Part shown: positions 34,267 through 43,609 of the stretch, piece by piece
Position numbering within the stretch: position 1 is the first letter of the stretch
Layout of the letters: each line of letters starts with the position of its first letter
Source of the DNA: Methanobacterium sp.
GTDB lineage: Archaea; Methanobacteriota; Methanobacteria; Methanobacteriales; Methanobacteriaceae
Direction: 5' to 3'
Length of the DNA stretch: 64,000 nt
NCBI GenBank assembly: GCA_016222945.1
Contig: JACRPY010000004.1
Span: 124,001 to 188,000 of the forward strand
Notes under the pieces: generated by a model
What the model was told of the DNA's origin: nothing
The model's input: the letters and a program-made list of their open reading frames with translations, nothing else
The model's database searches: none
Translations under genes and position numbers: made by a program

Positions 34267-36333
34267 CTATTCATCACTAAACTTATTCTTTATTGCTTCT
34301 GCAATTTTAGGACCAATACCATCTATCTTGGTCAGTTCATTCTGTGAAACCCATCTTAAGTCAGTTCCAAATGCTTTTACAAGTGCACGTGCACGTTTTC
34401 GCCCGAGACGCTTAACACTGATAACAAGAGGGATAATATCTTCACGAACACCATAATAAAGGCGTGCAGATAATTTGTCAAGGTCATCAGAATAGGAATA
34501 AATGTTTAGAACGTGACATATCTCTTTAAAGAATTTAACCATGCGTGATGCTTCATATGCTGCCCTTCTTGTTGTTGCAGCATAAACATTGAATGCATTT
34601 TCGATTCCATACTCACTTCTTTCATCCATCCATTCCATTAAAGCTGCTGCTGTGGCTTCATCATTACCAATATCCACTGCAAAAACACCATTATCATTAA
34701 GCTTATCTCTAACTGGCTCTTTACTCTTCCTGCTTTTAAATGAAATTTTAGGCATATCTGGAGTTCTTGAAATATCATAAATTAATTGATATTTATCAAT
34801 TTCATCTCTTTTTGCATATTCTTTGAGTCTAACTGCTGTTTCAACAGAATAGTTGCTTCTTGCAATAAGATTTCCAAAATCAGTTGCTTTAAGTCCTTCT
34901 GGAGTAAGTTGAATGATTCCATTTTGAATTAAAAACTCAAGAGCATTATTCATCTCATATTCCATTGCATCCACTGAAAGAGCCCCAAAATTATTATTGT
35001 TCATCTGGAAACCGTAAAATGTTTCATTAAAAAATTCAGTAAGCTCTTGGGGATTTTTAGAAAGTGAAGATGCAACCTGAGCTATTATCTGCCTAAAAAC
35101 AGCGTCTTTATTTTCAATGAGTTTGGAACTTGTAACCTCTATTTCTCCATAAACATAATGGTCTTTTAAATTGTAAGCTTCATCCATGGTTTTTGCAATT
35201 AAATAGGAATATCCTTCTGTATCATAACCTGGACGTCCTGCACGTCCTGACATTTGTTCATAATCAAATACAGGAATACTTTGAGGACCTCTTGAAGTCC
35301 AGCGAGTGTAATCTCTTATAATAACATTTTTTGAGGGAAGATTTACACCATACATGAGGCTAGGAGTGGCAGTTATCATATAAAGATTTCCAGCACGAAA
35401 TTCATTTTCAATTATCTCCCTTTGCTTGTCAAAAAGACCGGCATGATGAAATCCAATTCCATTTTCAACACATTCAGCTAATTTCAAGCATATTGAAGTT
35501 GGTTTAGAACCTCTTTTTCTGGGCACGTCCAGTATTTTCTCTGCCACACTTCTAAATGCCAGTTTTTTATCTCTTGGAATCTTTTTCTTTACTTTTCCTG
35601 AGATATAATTTGCCAGTGATTCAGTAAATCTTCTGGTGGACACGAAAACAAGTATTTGGGATGAATCTTCAATTGATTCATTTAAAACCTTTAAAACAAT
35701 ATCATTTTTGTTTTTTAGTTCATATTCTTCTGTTATTAAAACATCTTTATATAATGGAACTGGTCTAAAATCATGCTCCACAACTTCTGCATTTAACCAG
35801 CTTGAAAGCTCATGCATATTCTTTAGTGTTGCTGAAAGTGCAATAATTCTTAGTGATGGATTGATTATTTTTGATCGTGTTATTGCACATTCAATTGTAG
35901 GGCCTCGTGAGTATTCACCAATCATGTGAAATTCATCAATAATCAAAAGATCTATTTCACGCAGGTTATTCCATGAAAAACGGGTGAGGGCATCAAAGGA
36001 TTCAAAAACCATAACTGAGAAATCTGAAGATCGAGGATGCTTACCAACACTTATACCAAATTTTTCAAACATTTTAAACTCTGCAATCTTCTCATTCTGT
36101 ATGGAAATGAGTGGTGCAGCATAAACTACCTTTCCACCTTTTAAAATAGCATTTAATGCAGCTATTACTCCAAGTAATGTTTTACCACTTGCTGTAGGAA
36201 TTGCTATTATATAATTAGCATTATTTTCAAGTAAACCAGAATTTAAAACCGCAATTTGTGCAGGATTCAGCTCTTTAATCTGGGGATAACAATCAGTTAT
36301 TATATCTTTGATATTTTTATCTAAATTTTCCAT
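34267..36333 (-). CDS. hel308: Hel308-type ski2-like DNA helicase
   Basis: A 688-residue superfamily 2 helicase. Motifs in order: AIPTASGKTLL (Walker A), IDEFHMIGE (motif II; usually DEVH/DEIH), IALSATLKN (III), ATPSLMYGVNLPSK and QMSGRAGRPGYDTEG (VI). The C-terminus has a helix-hairpin-helix (SQNELTKIDGIGPKIAEAI). Hel308 unwinds lagging-strand forks during repair and restart in archaea. The start MENLDKN follows an in-frame ATG three codons earlier. The length is normal. It is upstream of the DUF2115 genes on the same strand. Confidence 0.9.
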   Translation of the reverse strand: MENLDKNIKDIITDCYPQIKELNPAQIAVLNSGLLENNANYIIAIPTASGKTLLGVIAALNAILKGGKVVYAAPLISIQNEKIAEFKMFEKFGISVGKHPRSSDFSVMVFESFDALTRFSWNNLREIDLLIIDEFHMIGEYSRGPTIECAITRSKIINPSLRIIALSATLKNMHELSSWLNAEVVEHDFRPVPLYKDVLITEEYELKNKNDIVLKVLNESIEDSSQILVFVSTRRFTESLANYISGKVKKKIPRDKKLAFRSVAEKILDVPRKRGSKPTSICLKLAECVENGIGFHHAGLFDKQREIIENEFRAGNLYMITATPSLMYGVNLPSKNVIIRDYTRWTSRGPQSIPVFDYEQMSGRAGRPGYDTEGYSYLIAKTMDEAYNLKDHYVYGEIEVTSSKLIENKDAVFRQIIAQVASSLSKNPQELTEFFNETFYGFQMNNNNFGALSVDAMEYEMNNALEFLIQNGIIQLTPEGLKATDFGNLIARSNYSVETAVRLKEYAKRDEIDKYQLIYDISRTPDMPKISFKSRKSKEPVRDKLNDNGVFAVDIGNDEATAAALMEWMDERSEYGIENAFNVYAATTRRAAYEASRMVKFFKEICHVLNIYSYSDDLDKLSARLYYGVREDIIPLVISVKRLGRKRARALVKAFGTDLRWVSQNELTKIDGIGPKIAEAIKNKFSDE

Positions 36334-36522
36334 GTTGATCAAATTAGTTATTTGATGTTTTATATTATTTTAAATCATTGTAGTCAAAATTATAAAATCA
36401 ACTTTAAAAATTTGATGATTCAAATGATTTTCAATTGATATCACCCCGTTTTATGAAGTTTTAAAAGAATTTAAATAATAATGCGTCCTATAATATTTTC
36501 AAGGGATTAATGGAGGAATTTT

Positions 36523-38073
36523 TTGGAAAATAATTCTAATACTTCTAAAATAGGCTGGATGGCCCTTATACTTGTTTCTTTATCTTCATTCATCATTGCA
36601 CTTGATTCTACTTTTATGAACGTGGCCATATCAAATCTAGTAGTTGATCTGGACACCACTGTAGGGGTTATACAGATAATTATCACTGTTTATGCCCTGA
36701 CAATGGCTTCATTGATGCTTCTAGGAGGTAAGATGCAAGATGTGGTGGGCAGGAAAAACGCATTCCTTGCCGGTGCTGTTATTTATGGGATCGGGACCGC
36801 CATAGCCTCTTTAAGCATTAATGCAACCATGCTCCTAATAGGATGGTCTATCTTAGAAGGTATAGGGGCAGCGCTGATGACACCAGCCACAGCCTCCATC
36901 ATTACAGGAACCTACAGTGGAAAGAACCGTGCATTTGCGCTGGGAATATGGACAGCAATTGCAAGTGTGGGGGCAGCAGTTGGCCCTCTCATAGGGGGAT
37001 TTTTAACCACATTCTTCAGCTGGAGATGGGGCTTTGGGCTTGAACTTGTCATTGTAATAGTTGTACTGGCATTTTCACAAAAACTGAAATATTTCCCTCC
37101 ATCGATGAAACTAAGAGACATAGATAAATTGAGTGTGCTGCTGTCTTCTGTAGGAATTCTTATACTTGTTCTTGGAATTTTAAGTCTTAATTCAGTTAAA
37201 AACTTGGAAATATCCATATTGATGATGGGAGCAGGGATAATCTTTCTGATAATATTCTACTTATGGGAGAAAAAATTAATTAACCGAAACATAAGACCTC
37301 TTACTGATATCAGGTTGTTTAAAAACAGGAATTTTACTCTGGGAAACATTACCCGGCTGATAATGCAATTGGCACTTGCAGGGGCTGTTTTTGTGTTACC
37401 TGTCTTTTTACAGCAGGTAACCGGTGCTGACGCATTTACAACAGGTCTTGTTATTTTACCATTAACCATTGGACTTTTGGTCTTTGCAATAGCATCATCC
37501 CGGATATCAACCCGAATTGCACCTCACTACCTAATTTCGATTGGATTTTTATTAGCATTAGCAGGTAGTTATTTCCTTAGTTTCCAGTTCAACTTGAACA
37601 CCCAGATAATTGATATTATTCCTGGAACATTACTCTTAGGTATAGGATTGGGCCTAGCACTGCCAATAACTGGTGATATAGTATTATCGTCTGCAGGAGC
37701 AGATAAGCAGTCAGACGCATCAGGGATTATATCCACAAGTGCAAGTCTAGGATCATCCATGGGAACTGCCATTATAGGGATAATTCTAATTCTTGGAATC
37801 ATCAATGGAATATATATCGCAGTTGATCAGACATTTCCAAACGAATTTAGCAAAGATGAGATCAGGCAAGGCTTGATACAGTATACACAAAAAATGGGAA
37901 CTACCAATATAACAAGTTTAAAAGGAAATGAAACTTCCAATGCATATAAAATTGTAAACAAAACCGTTAACAATGCAATGAAAACTACATTTGACTTTGT
38001 GTCTGTTATCTTCTTAATTGGCTTCATAATTTCACTCTTTATAAGGCCATTGAACCGGAAGCGAACAGGTTAA
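36523..38073 (+). CDS. MFS drug exporter, DHA2 (EmrB/QacA) family
   Basis: A 516-residue protein with about 14 membrane helices. Motifs are LDSTFMNVAI near the N-terminus (motif D1), GGKMQDVVGRKNAFLAG (motif A) and GIWTAIASVGAAVGPLIGGF (motif C of antiporters). It would export toxic compounds with protons. Start TTG with GGAGG seven bases upstream. The G/C content is slightly higher than its neighbours by eye, so gain by transfer is possible. No regulator is adjacent. Confidence 0.88.
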   Translation: MENNSNTSKIGWMALILVSLSSFIIALDSTFMNVAISNLVVDLDTTVGVIQIIITVYALTMASLMLLGGKMQDVVGRKNAFLAGAVIYGIGTAIASLSINATMLLIGWSILEGIGAALMTPATASIITGTYSGKNRAFALGIWTAIASVGAAVGPLIGGFLTTFFSWRWGFGLELVIVIVVLAFSQKLKYFPPSMKLRDIDKLSVLLSSVGILILVLGILSLNSVKNLEISILMMGAGIIFLIIFYLWEKKLINRNIRPLTDIRLFKNRNFTLGNITRLIMQLALAGAVFVLPVFLQQVTGADAFTTGLVILPLTIGLLVFAIASSRISTRIAPHYLISIGFLLALAGSYFLSFQFNLNTQIIDIIPGTLLLGIGLGLALPITGDIVLSSAGADKQSDASGIISTSASLGSSMGTAIIGIILILGIINGIYIAVDQTFPNEFSKDEIRQGLIQYTQKMGTTNITSLKGNETSNAYKIVNKTVNNAMKTTFDFVSVIFLIGFIISLFIRPLNRKRTG

Positions 38074-38203
38074 AATTTATTTTATTTTTTAATTATCTTA
38101 CGAATTAATTTGTTTCTCTTTAAAATTAAATAGGAGTTATTTAAAGGAAAATTATATTAAAAAGTAAAATAATATGATTATAGTAGTTATGGAGGTATCA
38201 AAA

Positions 38204-38560
38204 ATGGTAAATTGGGCAGCAGTAGTGGTAGGGTTTATTTTATCAGTAATTTTATCTTCGCTTTTTAGCGTAGGTGGCGCATTTGGTGTTTATCTGGGGC
38301 TATTTATTGCAGGATTGACTGTTGGTTTGATGGTTGGCGATGGTGCCCTTAATGGGGCGTGGAATGCCGCTGTAGCCGGCGCTTTTGGAGGAATAGTGCT
38401 GGGTATATTGGCCGTAATTGTGGGAACCTTATTCGGCGGTGTTGCAGGATTTTTTGCAGGATTAGCAGTAGGATTTGTGCTAATAATAGTTTCAATAATC
38501 CAATCGTTAATTTTAATGGGAATTGGCGGAGCTATTGGCGGAGCTATAAAAGGCGACTAA
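38204..38560 (+). CDS. DUF5518-type small membrane protein
   Basis: A 118-residue protein with four glycine-rich membrane helices (VNWAAVVVGFILSVILSSLF, then GLFIAGLTVGLMVGDG, AVAGAFGGIVLGILAVIVG). The start MVNWAAV was chosen for GGAGG eight bases upstream. It resembles the C-terminal region of the proteins at the left end of the window and the methanogen DUF5518 family. Function unknown. Confidence 0.75.
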   Translation: MVNWAAVVVGFILSVILSSLFSVGGAFGVYLGLFIAGLTVGLMVGDGALNGAWNAAVAGAFGGIVLGILAVIVGTLFGGVAGFFAGLAVGFVLIIVSIIQSLILMGIGGAIGGAIKGD

Positions 38561-38603
38561 AATCAAAATTAAAATAAAATAATTTCTTTTTTTATATTAC
38601 AAA

Positions 38604-39074
38604 CTATTTTTTCTCTTTTTTAACAACAACTATATCTGAAATTCGTGTTGATGGATATTGTCCATTGTCATCTTTTTCAACACTTTTTACCATGTCCCAT
38701 ATTGTTAAAAGGGCCACACTCACACCAGTAATTGCTTCCATTTCAACACCTGTTTTTCCAAGGGAAGTAACGCTAACTTCAACTTCAATAGTTTCTTTAT
38801 TCAAATCAAAGCCCACATCAACTCCTGTAATCTTAAGGGAGTGACATAAAGGAATTAGATGATGTGTAGATTTTACAGCACCGATAGCTGCAATTTGGGC
38901 GGTTGTAAGTACATTTCCCTTTTTTATCTCTTCTTTTTCAATTAATTCAATTGTTTCTTTTTTTAAATGGATTTTACCTTGTGCTATAGCTGTTCTTTTT
39001 ACAACAGGTTTATCTGAAACCTCTACCATGTGAACGCCTTTATCTGAAAGGTGTGTAAATGATTTATTATTCAT
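38604..39074 (-). CDS. moaC: Cyclic pyranopterin monophosphate synthase
   Basis: A 156-residue enzyme. Family blocks: FTHLSDKGVHMVEVSDK, TAQIAAIGAVKSTHHLIPLC with the active-site histidines, SLGKTGVEMEAITGVSVALL and ISDIVVVKKEKK. It makes cPMP from the GTP-derived product of MoaA, the first stage of molybdopterin synthesis. Tungsten or molybdenum pterin enzymes such as formylmethanofuran dehydrogenase need it. Single gene; an AGGAGA SD lies upstream. Confidence 0.94.
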   Translation of the reverse strand: MNNKSFTHLSDKGVHMVEVSDKPVVKRTAIAQGKIHLKKETIELIEKEEIKKGNVLTTAQIAAIGAVKSTHHLIPLCHSLKITGVDVGFDLNKETIEVEVSVTSLGKTGVEMEAITGVSVALLTIWDMVKSVEKDDNGQYPSTRISDIVVVKKEKK

Positions 39075-39313
39075 TAAATTTTCTCCTATAAAACCAGTAA
39101 AATGTATGTTATTCTGTTGATGTTTTTAAAATTTATAACTTAAGTATTTTTTATTTAGGATTAATTCTATTTTATTTCACTGATTATTGTTTACGTTCTC
39201 ATTGCGATGTATCAAATACACTTAGAATCGGGTAAAGGTAATAGATATATATGTCCTTGAGTACCAACATTCATTAGTAATATTATAATGGGTATAAAGG
39301 AGGTTTTTCGGAT

Positions 39314-40078
39314 ATGAAATTGTTGAAAGTGTTAATTGGATTTTTTTTGATTTTTGGAATTTTTGCCATGTCTGGAACTGTATTTGCAAACAATTCTCCA
39401 AATGTGGATAGCTGTGTTTCAGCATATATGGTCCCTGATGCGACATTAACTGCTGCGTCTGTTCCTTTACTTAAAGGAGGAGGGGGCGGAGGTAGAGGTG
39501 GCGGTAGTTCAGCTGGCAAGGCAGCTGGCAAGGTAGCCGGTAAATCTGGAGATTTATCCGCGTTTGGTTGGTTTGAATGGCTTTTTATTGCTGTAGCAAT
39601 TATTATAATTGTTATTGTAGCGATCATATATGGAAAAACAATAGCAAACTGGAGTAGAAGGAATAAGATAATTTTAGGAGTAGTTATACTTTTACTAATT
39701 ACTGTACCTACATATGTCTATTTCACCGCAGCAGAGGATATCACTGTTACCAGTGTTACTTCTAAAAATTCAAGTTGGGAAATAATAAATTATAAAGCTT
39801 ACAGAAACACATTTTCAGGCACAGATGTAATATTTGGAGGTTATGTAAAAAATAATGGAGCTACATCTGCAGAATATGTTCAAGTAAATGCAACAGGATA
39901 TGATGCAGCTGGAAATGTTGTTACAAATGACACTTTCTATGTTGATGATACGATATTGCCTGGTGGTAATTCACCATTTGGTTATCTTGGATCCAAATAT
40001 GGTGGTTACTTAGAAGACCCTCAAAAGAAGATAGTAAGTATTAAATTGGAGGCATTTAAAACCTCATGGACATTTTGA
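39314..40078 (+). CDS. Secreted or membrane protein with glycine-rich segment and FxLYD-like domain
   Basis: A 254-residue protein. Signal peptide at residues 3-27 (ending SGTVFANN). A short region with a G/R/S-rich run (KGGGGGGRGGGSSAGKAAG) follows, then two membrane helices (residues 88-110 and 118-140) and a C-terminal beta domain (SSWEIINYKAYRNTFSG, GGYVKNNGATSAEYVQVNA) like FxLYD domains. The glycine run recalls TPM-type proteins, but no TPM domain is present. SD GGAGG. Function unknown. Confidence 0.7.
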   Translation: MKLLKVLIGFFLIFGIFAMSGTVFANNSPNVDSCVSAYMVPDATLTAASVPLLKGGGGGGRGGGSSAGKAAGKVAGKSGDLSAFGWFEWLFIAVAIIIIVIVAIIYGKTIANWSRRNKIILGVVILLLITVPTYVYFTAAEDITVTSVTSKNSSWEIINYKAYRNTFSGTDVIFGGYVKNNGATSAEYVQVNATGYDAAGNVVTNDTFYVDDTILPGGNSPFGYLGSKYGGYLEDPQKKIVSIKLEAFKTSWTF

Positions 40079-40138
40079 TATAAATATTGGGATTTAAAAT
40101 AGGGTTTGACGCGGTAATAAACAGTTCATACACCATAT

Positions 40139-40164
40139 AATCATAATACGTATGTATTATGATT
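40139..40164. terminator. Perfect palindrome between convergent genes
   Basis: AATCATAATAC-gtat-GTATTATGATT is an 11-bp perfect inverted repeat with a 4-base loop. It overlaps the cbiD stop codon and sits 61 bp past the stop of the convergent gene. It may act as a two-way transcription end. Confidence 0.45.
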
Positions 40165-41212
40165 TATTTAATATTTTGCCGTCCATTCGAACTATAATAA
40201 CATCAAAATCAATATTAAATCTTTCATGGCAACGTTCTTCAATTGATTTAGCTATTTCGTTGAATATGTCCAATGTCATTTTTTCTTTATCTAAAATATC
40301 AATCATATCTTCAGTGGTTTTGGATTTAAAAATTTCATTAATTAAATCTTTATTTGCACCTAAAAGTCCACAATATGCTGCTATTATTTCATGTCTTCCA
40401 TCAGCAACACTGTTTTTTGTATTAAAAATCCCTGCAGCAATTTTAATAAGCTTTCCTGCATGTCCTAATAAAATAATTTTTTGAACTCCCTTTTCGTGGG
40501 CTTTTTCAAGCATAAAGCCTACAAAATTTCCCATTTGAATGATCTGGTCTTTTTCAACGTCTAAAATTTTAAGAGCGATACCTTCTCCAATATTGCCGGG
40601 AACAAAAACCAAGTTTTTATATCCTTCAGCAACTGCAACGTCGATTTGACACGCTAAAGATTCCTTATATGCCTTTGAGGACATGGGTCTTGCAATACCT
40701 GTTGTTCCGAGGATAGAAATTCCGCCAATTATTCCCAGGCGCGAATTCATTGTTTTTTGGGCAACTTCTTCCCCATCAGGAGCATATATTGTTATTTCAG
40801 CTCCTTTATCTTCAGGGAGTAATTTACGAAGATTAGATTTTATCATCTGCATTGGAACAGGATTTATCGCATGTTTACCCACAGGAACCTGTAAACCGGG
40901 CTTTGTAACTATACCAATGCCCTTTCCACCTATAATTTCAATAGTTTTATCATTGGTTATCCTGACATCAGCACATATTTTAATGTTTTTAGTAACATCA
41001 GGGTCGTTATAGGGCATTTTTATAATGCATGCCTTTCCAGAATTAGAATTTAATTTTAAAGAAGAATTAACATGAATTTTAAGAATTCCAAAGGGAGATT
41101 CAATATTTATATAAGAAGTAGGGTTGTTATTTATGGCCATTAACGCTGCAACAGCAGCTGCAGTTGCTACACTTCCTGTAGTAATCCCATAAGGGGAATT
41201 TTTACTATTAAT
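40157..41212 (-). CDS. cbiD: Cobalt-precorrin-5B C1-methyltransferase; no normal start codon
   Basis: A 351-residue enzyme of anaerobic cobalamin synthesis that methylates C1 of cobalt-precorrin-5B. The N-terminal family motif SPYGITTGSVATAAA is encoded 24 codons before the first ATG in frame (41,140). An in-frame stop lies farther upstream and there is no ATG, GTG or TTG between. ATT at 41,212 behind AGGGG would give the normal length. Alternatively a one-base loss in GGGG cut it from an upstream ATG (41,274, MEIHSETLNK). Other blocks: ISILGTTGIARPMS, FVPGNIGEGIALK, LLGHAGKLIKIAAG. Confidence 0.85.
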   Translation of the reverse strand: MNSKNSPYGITTGSVATAAAVAALMAINNNPTSYINIESPFGILKIHVNSSLKLNSNSGKACIIKMPYNDPDVTKNIKICADVRITNDKTIEIIGGKGIGIVTKPGLQVPVGKHAINPVPMQMIKSNLRKLLPEDKGAEITIYAPDGEEVAQKTMNSRLGIIGGISILGTTGIARPMSSKAYKESLACQIDVAVAEGYKNLVFVPGNIGEGIALKILDVEKDQIIQMGNFVGFMLEKAHEKGVQKIILLGHAGKLIKIAAGIFNTKNSVADGRHEIIAAYCGLLGANKDLINEIFKSKTTEDMIDILDKEKMTLDIFNEIAKSIEERCHERFNIDFDVIIVRMDGKILNKS

Positions 41213-41285
41213 ATTTAATTCCCCTGTAGTTTGTTTTTAAGCTCTTTATTAAGAGTTTCACTGTGGATTTCCATTTTGCATAGTA

Positions 41286-41552
41286 TTAGCTTGGTTTTTG
41301 CATTTCTTCTTTAATAGCTTTTTCCAGCTCAACTTTTTCTGGAGCGCCTACAAATTTAACTACTCCATTTATAGCAACTGCTGGAACTGCCATTAAGCCA
41401 TATTCTATTGCTTTTTCACGATCTTGCATTATATCGATTTTTTCAACTTCAATATCGTCTTGCATATCTTTTTTTACTGCATCAACAACTTCTATGGCCA
41501 TAGGGCAGTATGGACATGAAGGAGATGTAAATACTTCAACTTTGACAGTCAT
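41286..41552 (-). CDS. Small thioredoxin/glutaredoxin-like protein
   Basis: An 88-residue redox protein: VEVFTSPSCPYCPMAIEVVD holds the CPYC active site, and MAVPAVAINGVVKFVG the cis-proline loop. It matches the short methanogen thioredoxins of about 85 residues. It would reduce disulfides in proteins. The start MTVKVEV is fixed by GGAGG eight bases upstream. It lies upstream of cbiD on the same strand. Confidence 0.9.
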   Translation of the reverse strand: MTVKVEVFTSPSCPYCPMAIEVVDAVKKDMQDDIEVEKIDIMQDREKAIEYGLMAVPAVAINGVVKFVGAPEKVELEKAIKEEMQKPS

Positions 41553-41662
41553 TTTAATATCCTCCATCATAATTACTAATTTTAAATTTAGAATCACTTA
41601 ATTTTAAACTGTTTAGATTAAATATTTGGATTTGTTATAATTTAAAGTTATTGTCACTCAAT

Positions 41663-42565
41663 TTAATAGAGGGCATTTTTAAGTGTATCTTCTTGTATCA
41701 AGCTTCCGATTCCTTTTCCAATGGAATATCCGATTTTAGATGAAATTGTGTTTAAAAAGTCGTTAAACGATTGTGGTGGAGTCATGGTAATTACTTCATA
41801 AGATCCACTGATTCCGGCCATTTTTGCTGCCGTATCAAGTGCGTCGTCTTTACTTCCAGTTTCATCAATTAATTTAAGTTCTTTAGCCTGTGCACCTGTA
41901 AATACTTGTCCTTCGGCAATACTTTTTACATAATTTTTGTCTAATTTTCTGTTTTCAGCTACTATGGAAATGAAATTATCGTGCTCGTCATCAACCATCT
42001 TTTGAAGCATAGCTTTTTCTTCTGCAGTTAAATTACGGTAATCAGCACCCATATCTTTGTATTTACCGCCTTTAATGGCATATTTATCAATACCAAGCTT
42101 TTTATATAGATCGGAAAGGTTAGTTATATCTAATATTACTCCTATACTTCCAACCCATGAAGATCGACTGGCAACAATCTTGTCAGCGGCTGACGCTAGA
42201 AGATAGGCACCTGATGCACCAGTATCACTTATCCATGCTACGACTGGTTTGTCACATTTTTTGATAGCATTCATGATTTCTTCACTGGCAACTGGCGTTC
42301 CACCGGGGCTGTTAATATCAAGAACAATTGCACTTACACTACTGTCTGCGTCCGCTTGTTTAAGCTGTTCTTTTATGACTTCTGGATTTACAACATCTCC
42401 ACCAAGTATGTTGCTTTGACCATAGGCAATTTCCCCATTAATAGGTATAACTGCTATTGTTCCTCCAAATGAAGATCCAAGTAGAGCTATTGCTCCTATT
42501 ATAAGAACAACTAAAACTAAGAATCCGCTTATGCCGATTATTAATAATTTGATATTGTTATCCAT
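41663..42565 (-). CDS. sppA: Signal peptide peptidase SppA
   Basis: A 300-residue serine protease with one N-terminal membrane helix (residues 7-30). Family blocks: IAVIPINGEIAYG, LDINSPGGTPVASEEI, WISDTGASGAYLLASAADK with the serine nucleophile, and KGGKYKDMGADYR with the likely lysine. It degrades cleaved signal peptides at the membrane. The start is the third of three close ATG/GTG codons, set by GTGAT. It precedes the long mrt leader and is divergent from it. Confidence 0.9.
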   Translation of the reverse strand: MDNNIKLLIIGISGFLVLVVLIIGAIALLGSSFGGTIAVIPINGEIAYGQSNILGGDVVNPEVIKEQLKQADADSSVSAIVLDINSPGGTPVASEEIMNAIKKCDKPVVAWISDTGASGAYLLASAADKIVASRSSWVGSIGVILDITNLSDLYKKLGIDKYAIKGGKYKDMGADYRNLTAEEKAMLQKMVDDEHDNFISIVAENRKLDKNYVKSIAEGQVFTGAQAKELKLIDETGSKDDALDTAAKMAGISGSYEVITMTPPQSFNDFLNTISSKIGYSIGKGIGSLIQEDTLKNALY

Positions 42566-43062
42566 AAACATCACATTGAATTTTTATACTATAGAATTTA
42601 TATTATTACAATTAAATTTAATTATGCATTCTATTGCATATAAATTATTAAAGATTACATAAAATTAGAATTTATTTTTCAACTTAAATTTTATTATTTG
42701 GATTTATTTCTCTTTTAAAATTGATTTTCTGGTTCGAAGTTTTGTTATAATTAACTTATCAATTATTCTTCAATTATTAATTTCTTAATCAAATATATTT
42801 ATTTTAATGATAAAAATCATTTTTTGTCTACAAATCGCATAATATTCAATTTCAAAAGTTTTTAAAACATTACAATGTATATCATTGGATTTTTGTGGAT
42901 TTATTATCTCAGGGTAATATTTTCGATGTTATAGCTAATTTTTTAGTACGAACTCCTATTCATAATCAATGTATACACTTCATAAGATTTTAAGTTTGTT
43001 TAATCACCTTCATAACTTGATTAGATAGTAATTCTTTTCTAAAATTTGCTAATATCAGTGCA
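42566..43062. other. Intergenic region between sppA and the mrt promoter
   Basis: About 500 bp, very A/T-rich, without a reading frame, repeat or hairpin I can support. It ends at the mrt TATA box. Confidence 0.3.
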
Positions 43063-43074
43063 AACTTTATATAC
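43063..43074 (+). promoter_or_regulatory. mrtB: TATA box of the mrt operon
   Basis: AACTTTATATAC is a strong box A. A start about 25-30 bp downstream would coincide with the first leader hairpin at 43,101, giving a leader of about 510 nt before mrtB. No other good TATA box lies between there and the gene. Confidence 0.55.
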
Positions 43075-43100
43075 TAAAATGACTAGTAATTATAAAATAA

Positions 43101-43203
43101 CCTATGGTCACTTAGTGACTGTAGGTTAGTGCTGGGTAAAATCTTTATCAGCAGGAATGGAAAAGAAAAATAGCAAATTTAGATGCTATTTTAACTTCTT
43201 TTC
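43101..43203 (+). promoter_or_regulatory. Structured 5' part of the mrt leader
   Basis: Three hairpins in a row: CCTATGGTCAC-tta-GTGACTGTAGG (43,101-43,125, one 2-base mismatch); TGCTG..CAGCA (43,130-43,153); and a long stem GAAAAGAA..ATAGCA with TGCTAT..TTCTTTTC (43,160-43,203). The G/C-richer first hairpin would be at the RNA 5' end. It could protect the RNA or act as a regulatory leader. Confidence 0.5.
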
Positions 43204-43399
43204 AAGGCTACAGCAAGTTTAAGGATAATATTAAATCAATCTAATCATATTGAGTCGTTTTTCCCTCCAAGAGAACATAAAACTGAAATGTATTCAGTTT
43301 ACTCAGTAAATTTTGAAATATTTGTAAAAAGTCGCTTGTAGCTTTTTAAATTTCAAATATCAGTTTCATTATAAAATGAAAAAAATTTAAAGAGTTGAA

Positions 43400-43467
43400 G
43401 AAAATACTATCGAAATCTTCGATTTCGAAACACGAGAAACGAAGTTTTTCGTAAGCTACGTGTTTTC
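43400..43467 (+). repeat. Cloverleaf-like palindromic element (copy E) in the mrt leader
   Basis: Outer stem GAAAATAC/GTGTTTTC (43,400-43,407 with 43,460-43,467; one G-T pair). Inner hairpins TCGAAATC-ttc-GATTTCGA (43,410-43,428) and ACGAGAAAC-gaa-GTTTTTCGT (43,432-43,452; one G-T pair). Same architecture as the copies in the dapA-dapB gap and in the zinc-ribbon gene. Confidence 0.75.
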
Positions 43468-43468
43468 T

Positions 43469-43600
43469 GAACGCAAAAAATTAAAAAATTTTGAGGTTGA
43501 GAAAAATCTTCGATTTTTCGAACCACAATAATAAAAAATTTTGAGGTTGAAGGAAAAATTCCATTTTTCCTGAACCACATAAATAAAAAATTTATGAGGT
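43469..43600 (+). repeat. Tandem hairpin/SD-mimic leader repeat before mrtB
   Basis: Two and a half units of about 50 nt: GAACGC, A-tract, TTTTGAGGTTGA, hairpin GAAAAATC-ttc-GATTTTTC; then GAACCACA, A-tract, TTTTGAGGTTGA, hairpin AGGAAAAAT-tcc-ATTTTTCCT; then GAACCACA, A-tract, TTTATGAGGTG. The last GAGGTG is the SD of mrtB. The earlier GAGGTTGA copies look like SD sites without a start codon. Confidence 0.75.
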
Positions 43601-43609
43601 GTAAAAGTT

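Noticed and set aside
43400..43600. CRISPR array in the mrt leader
   Set aside because: The repeats are palindromic, variable in sequence and unevenly spaced, with no constant repeat plus unique spacers and no cas genes.
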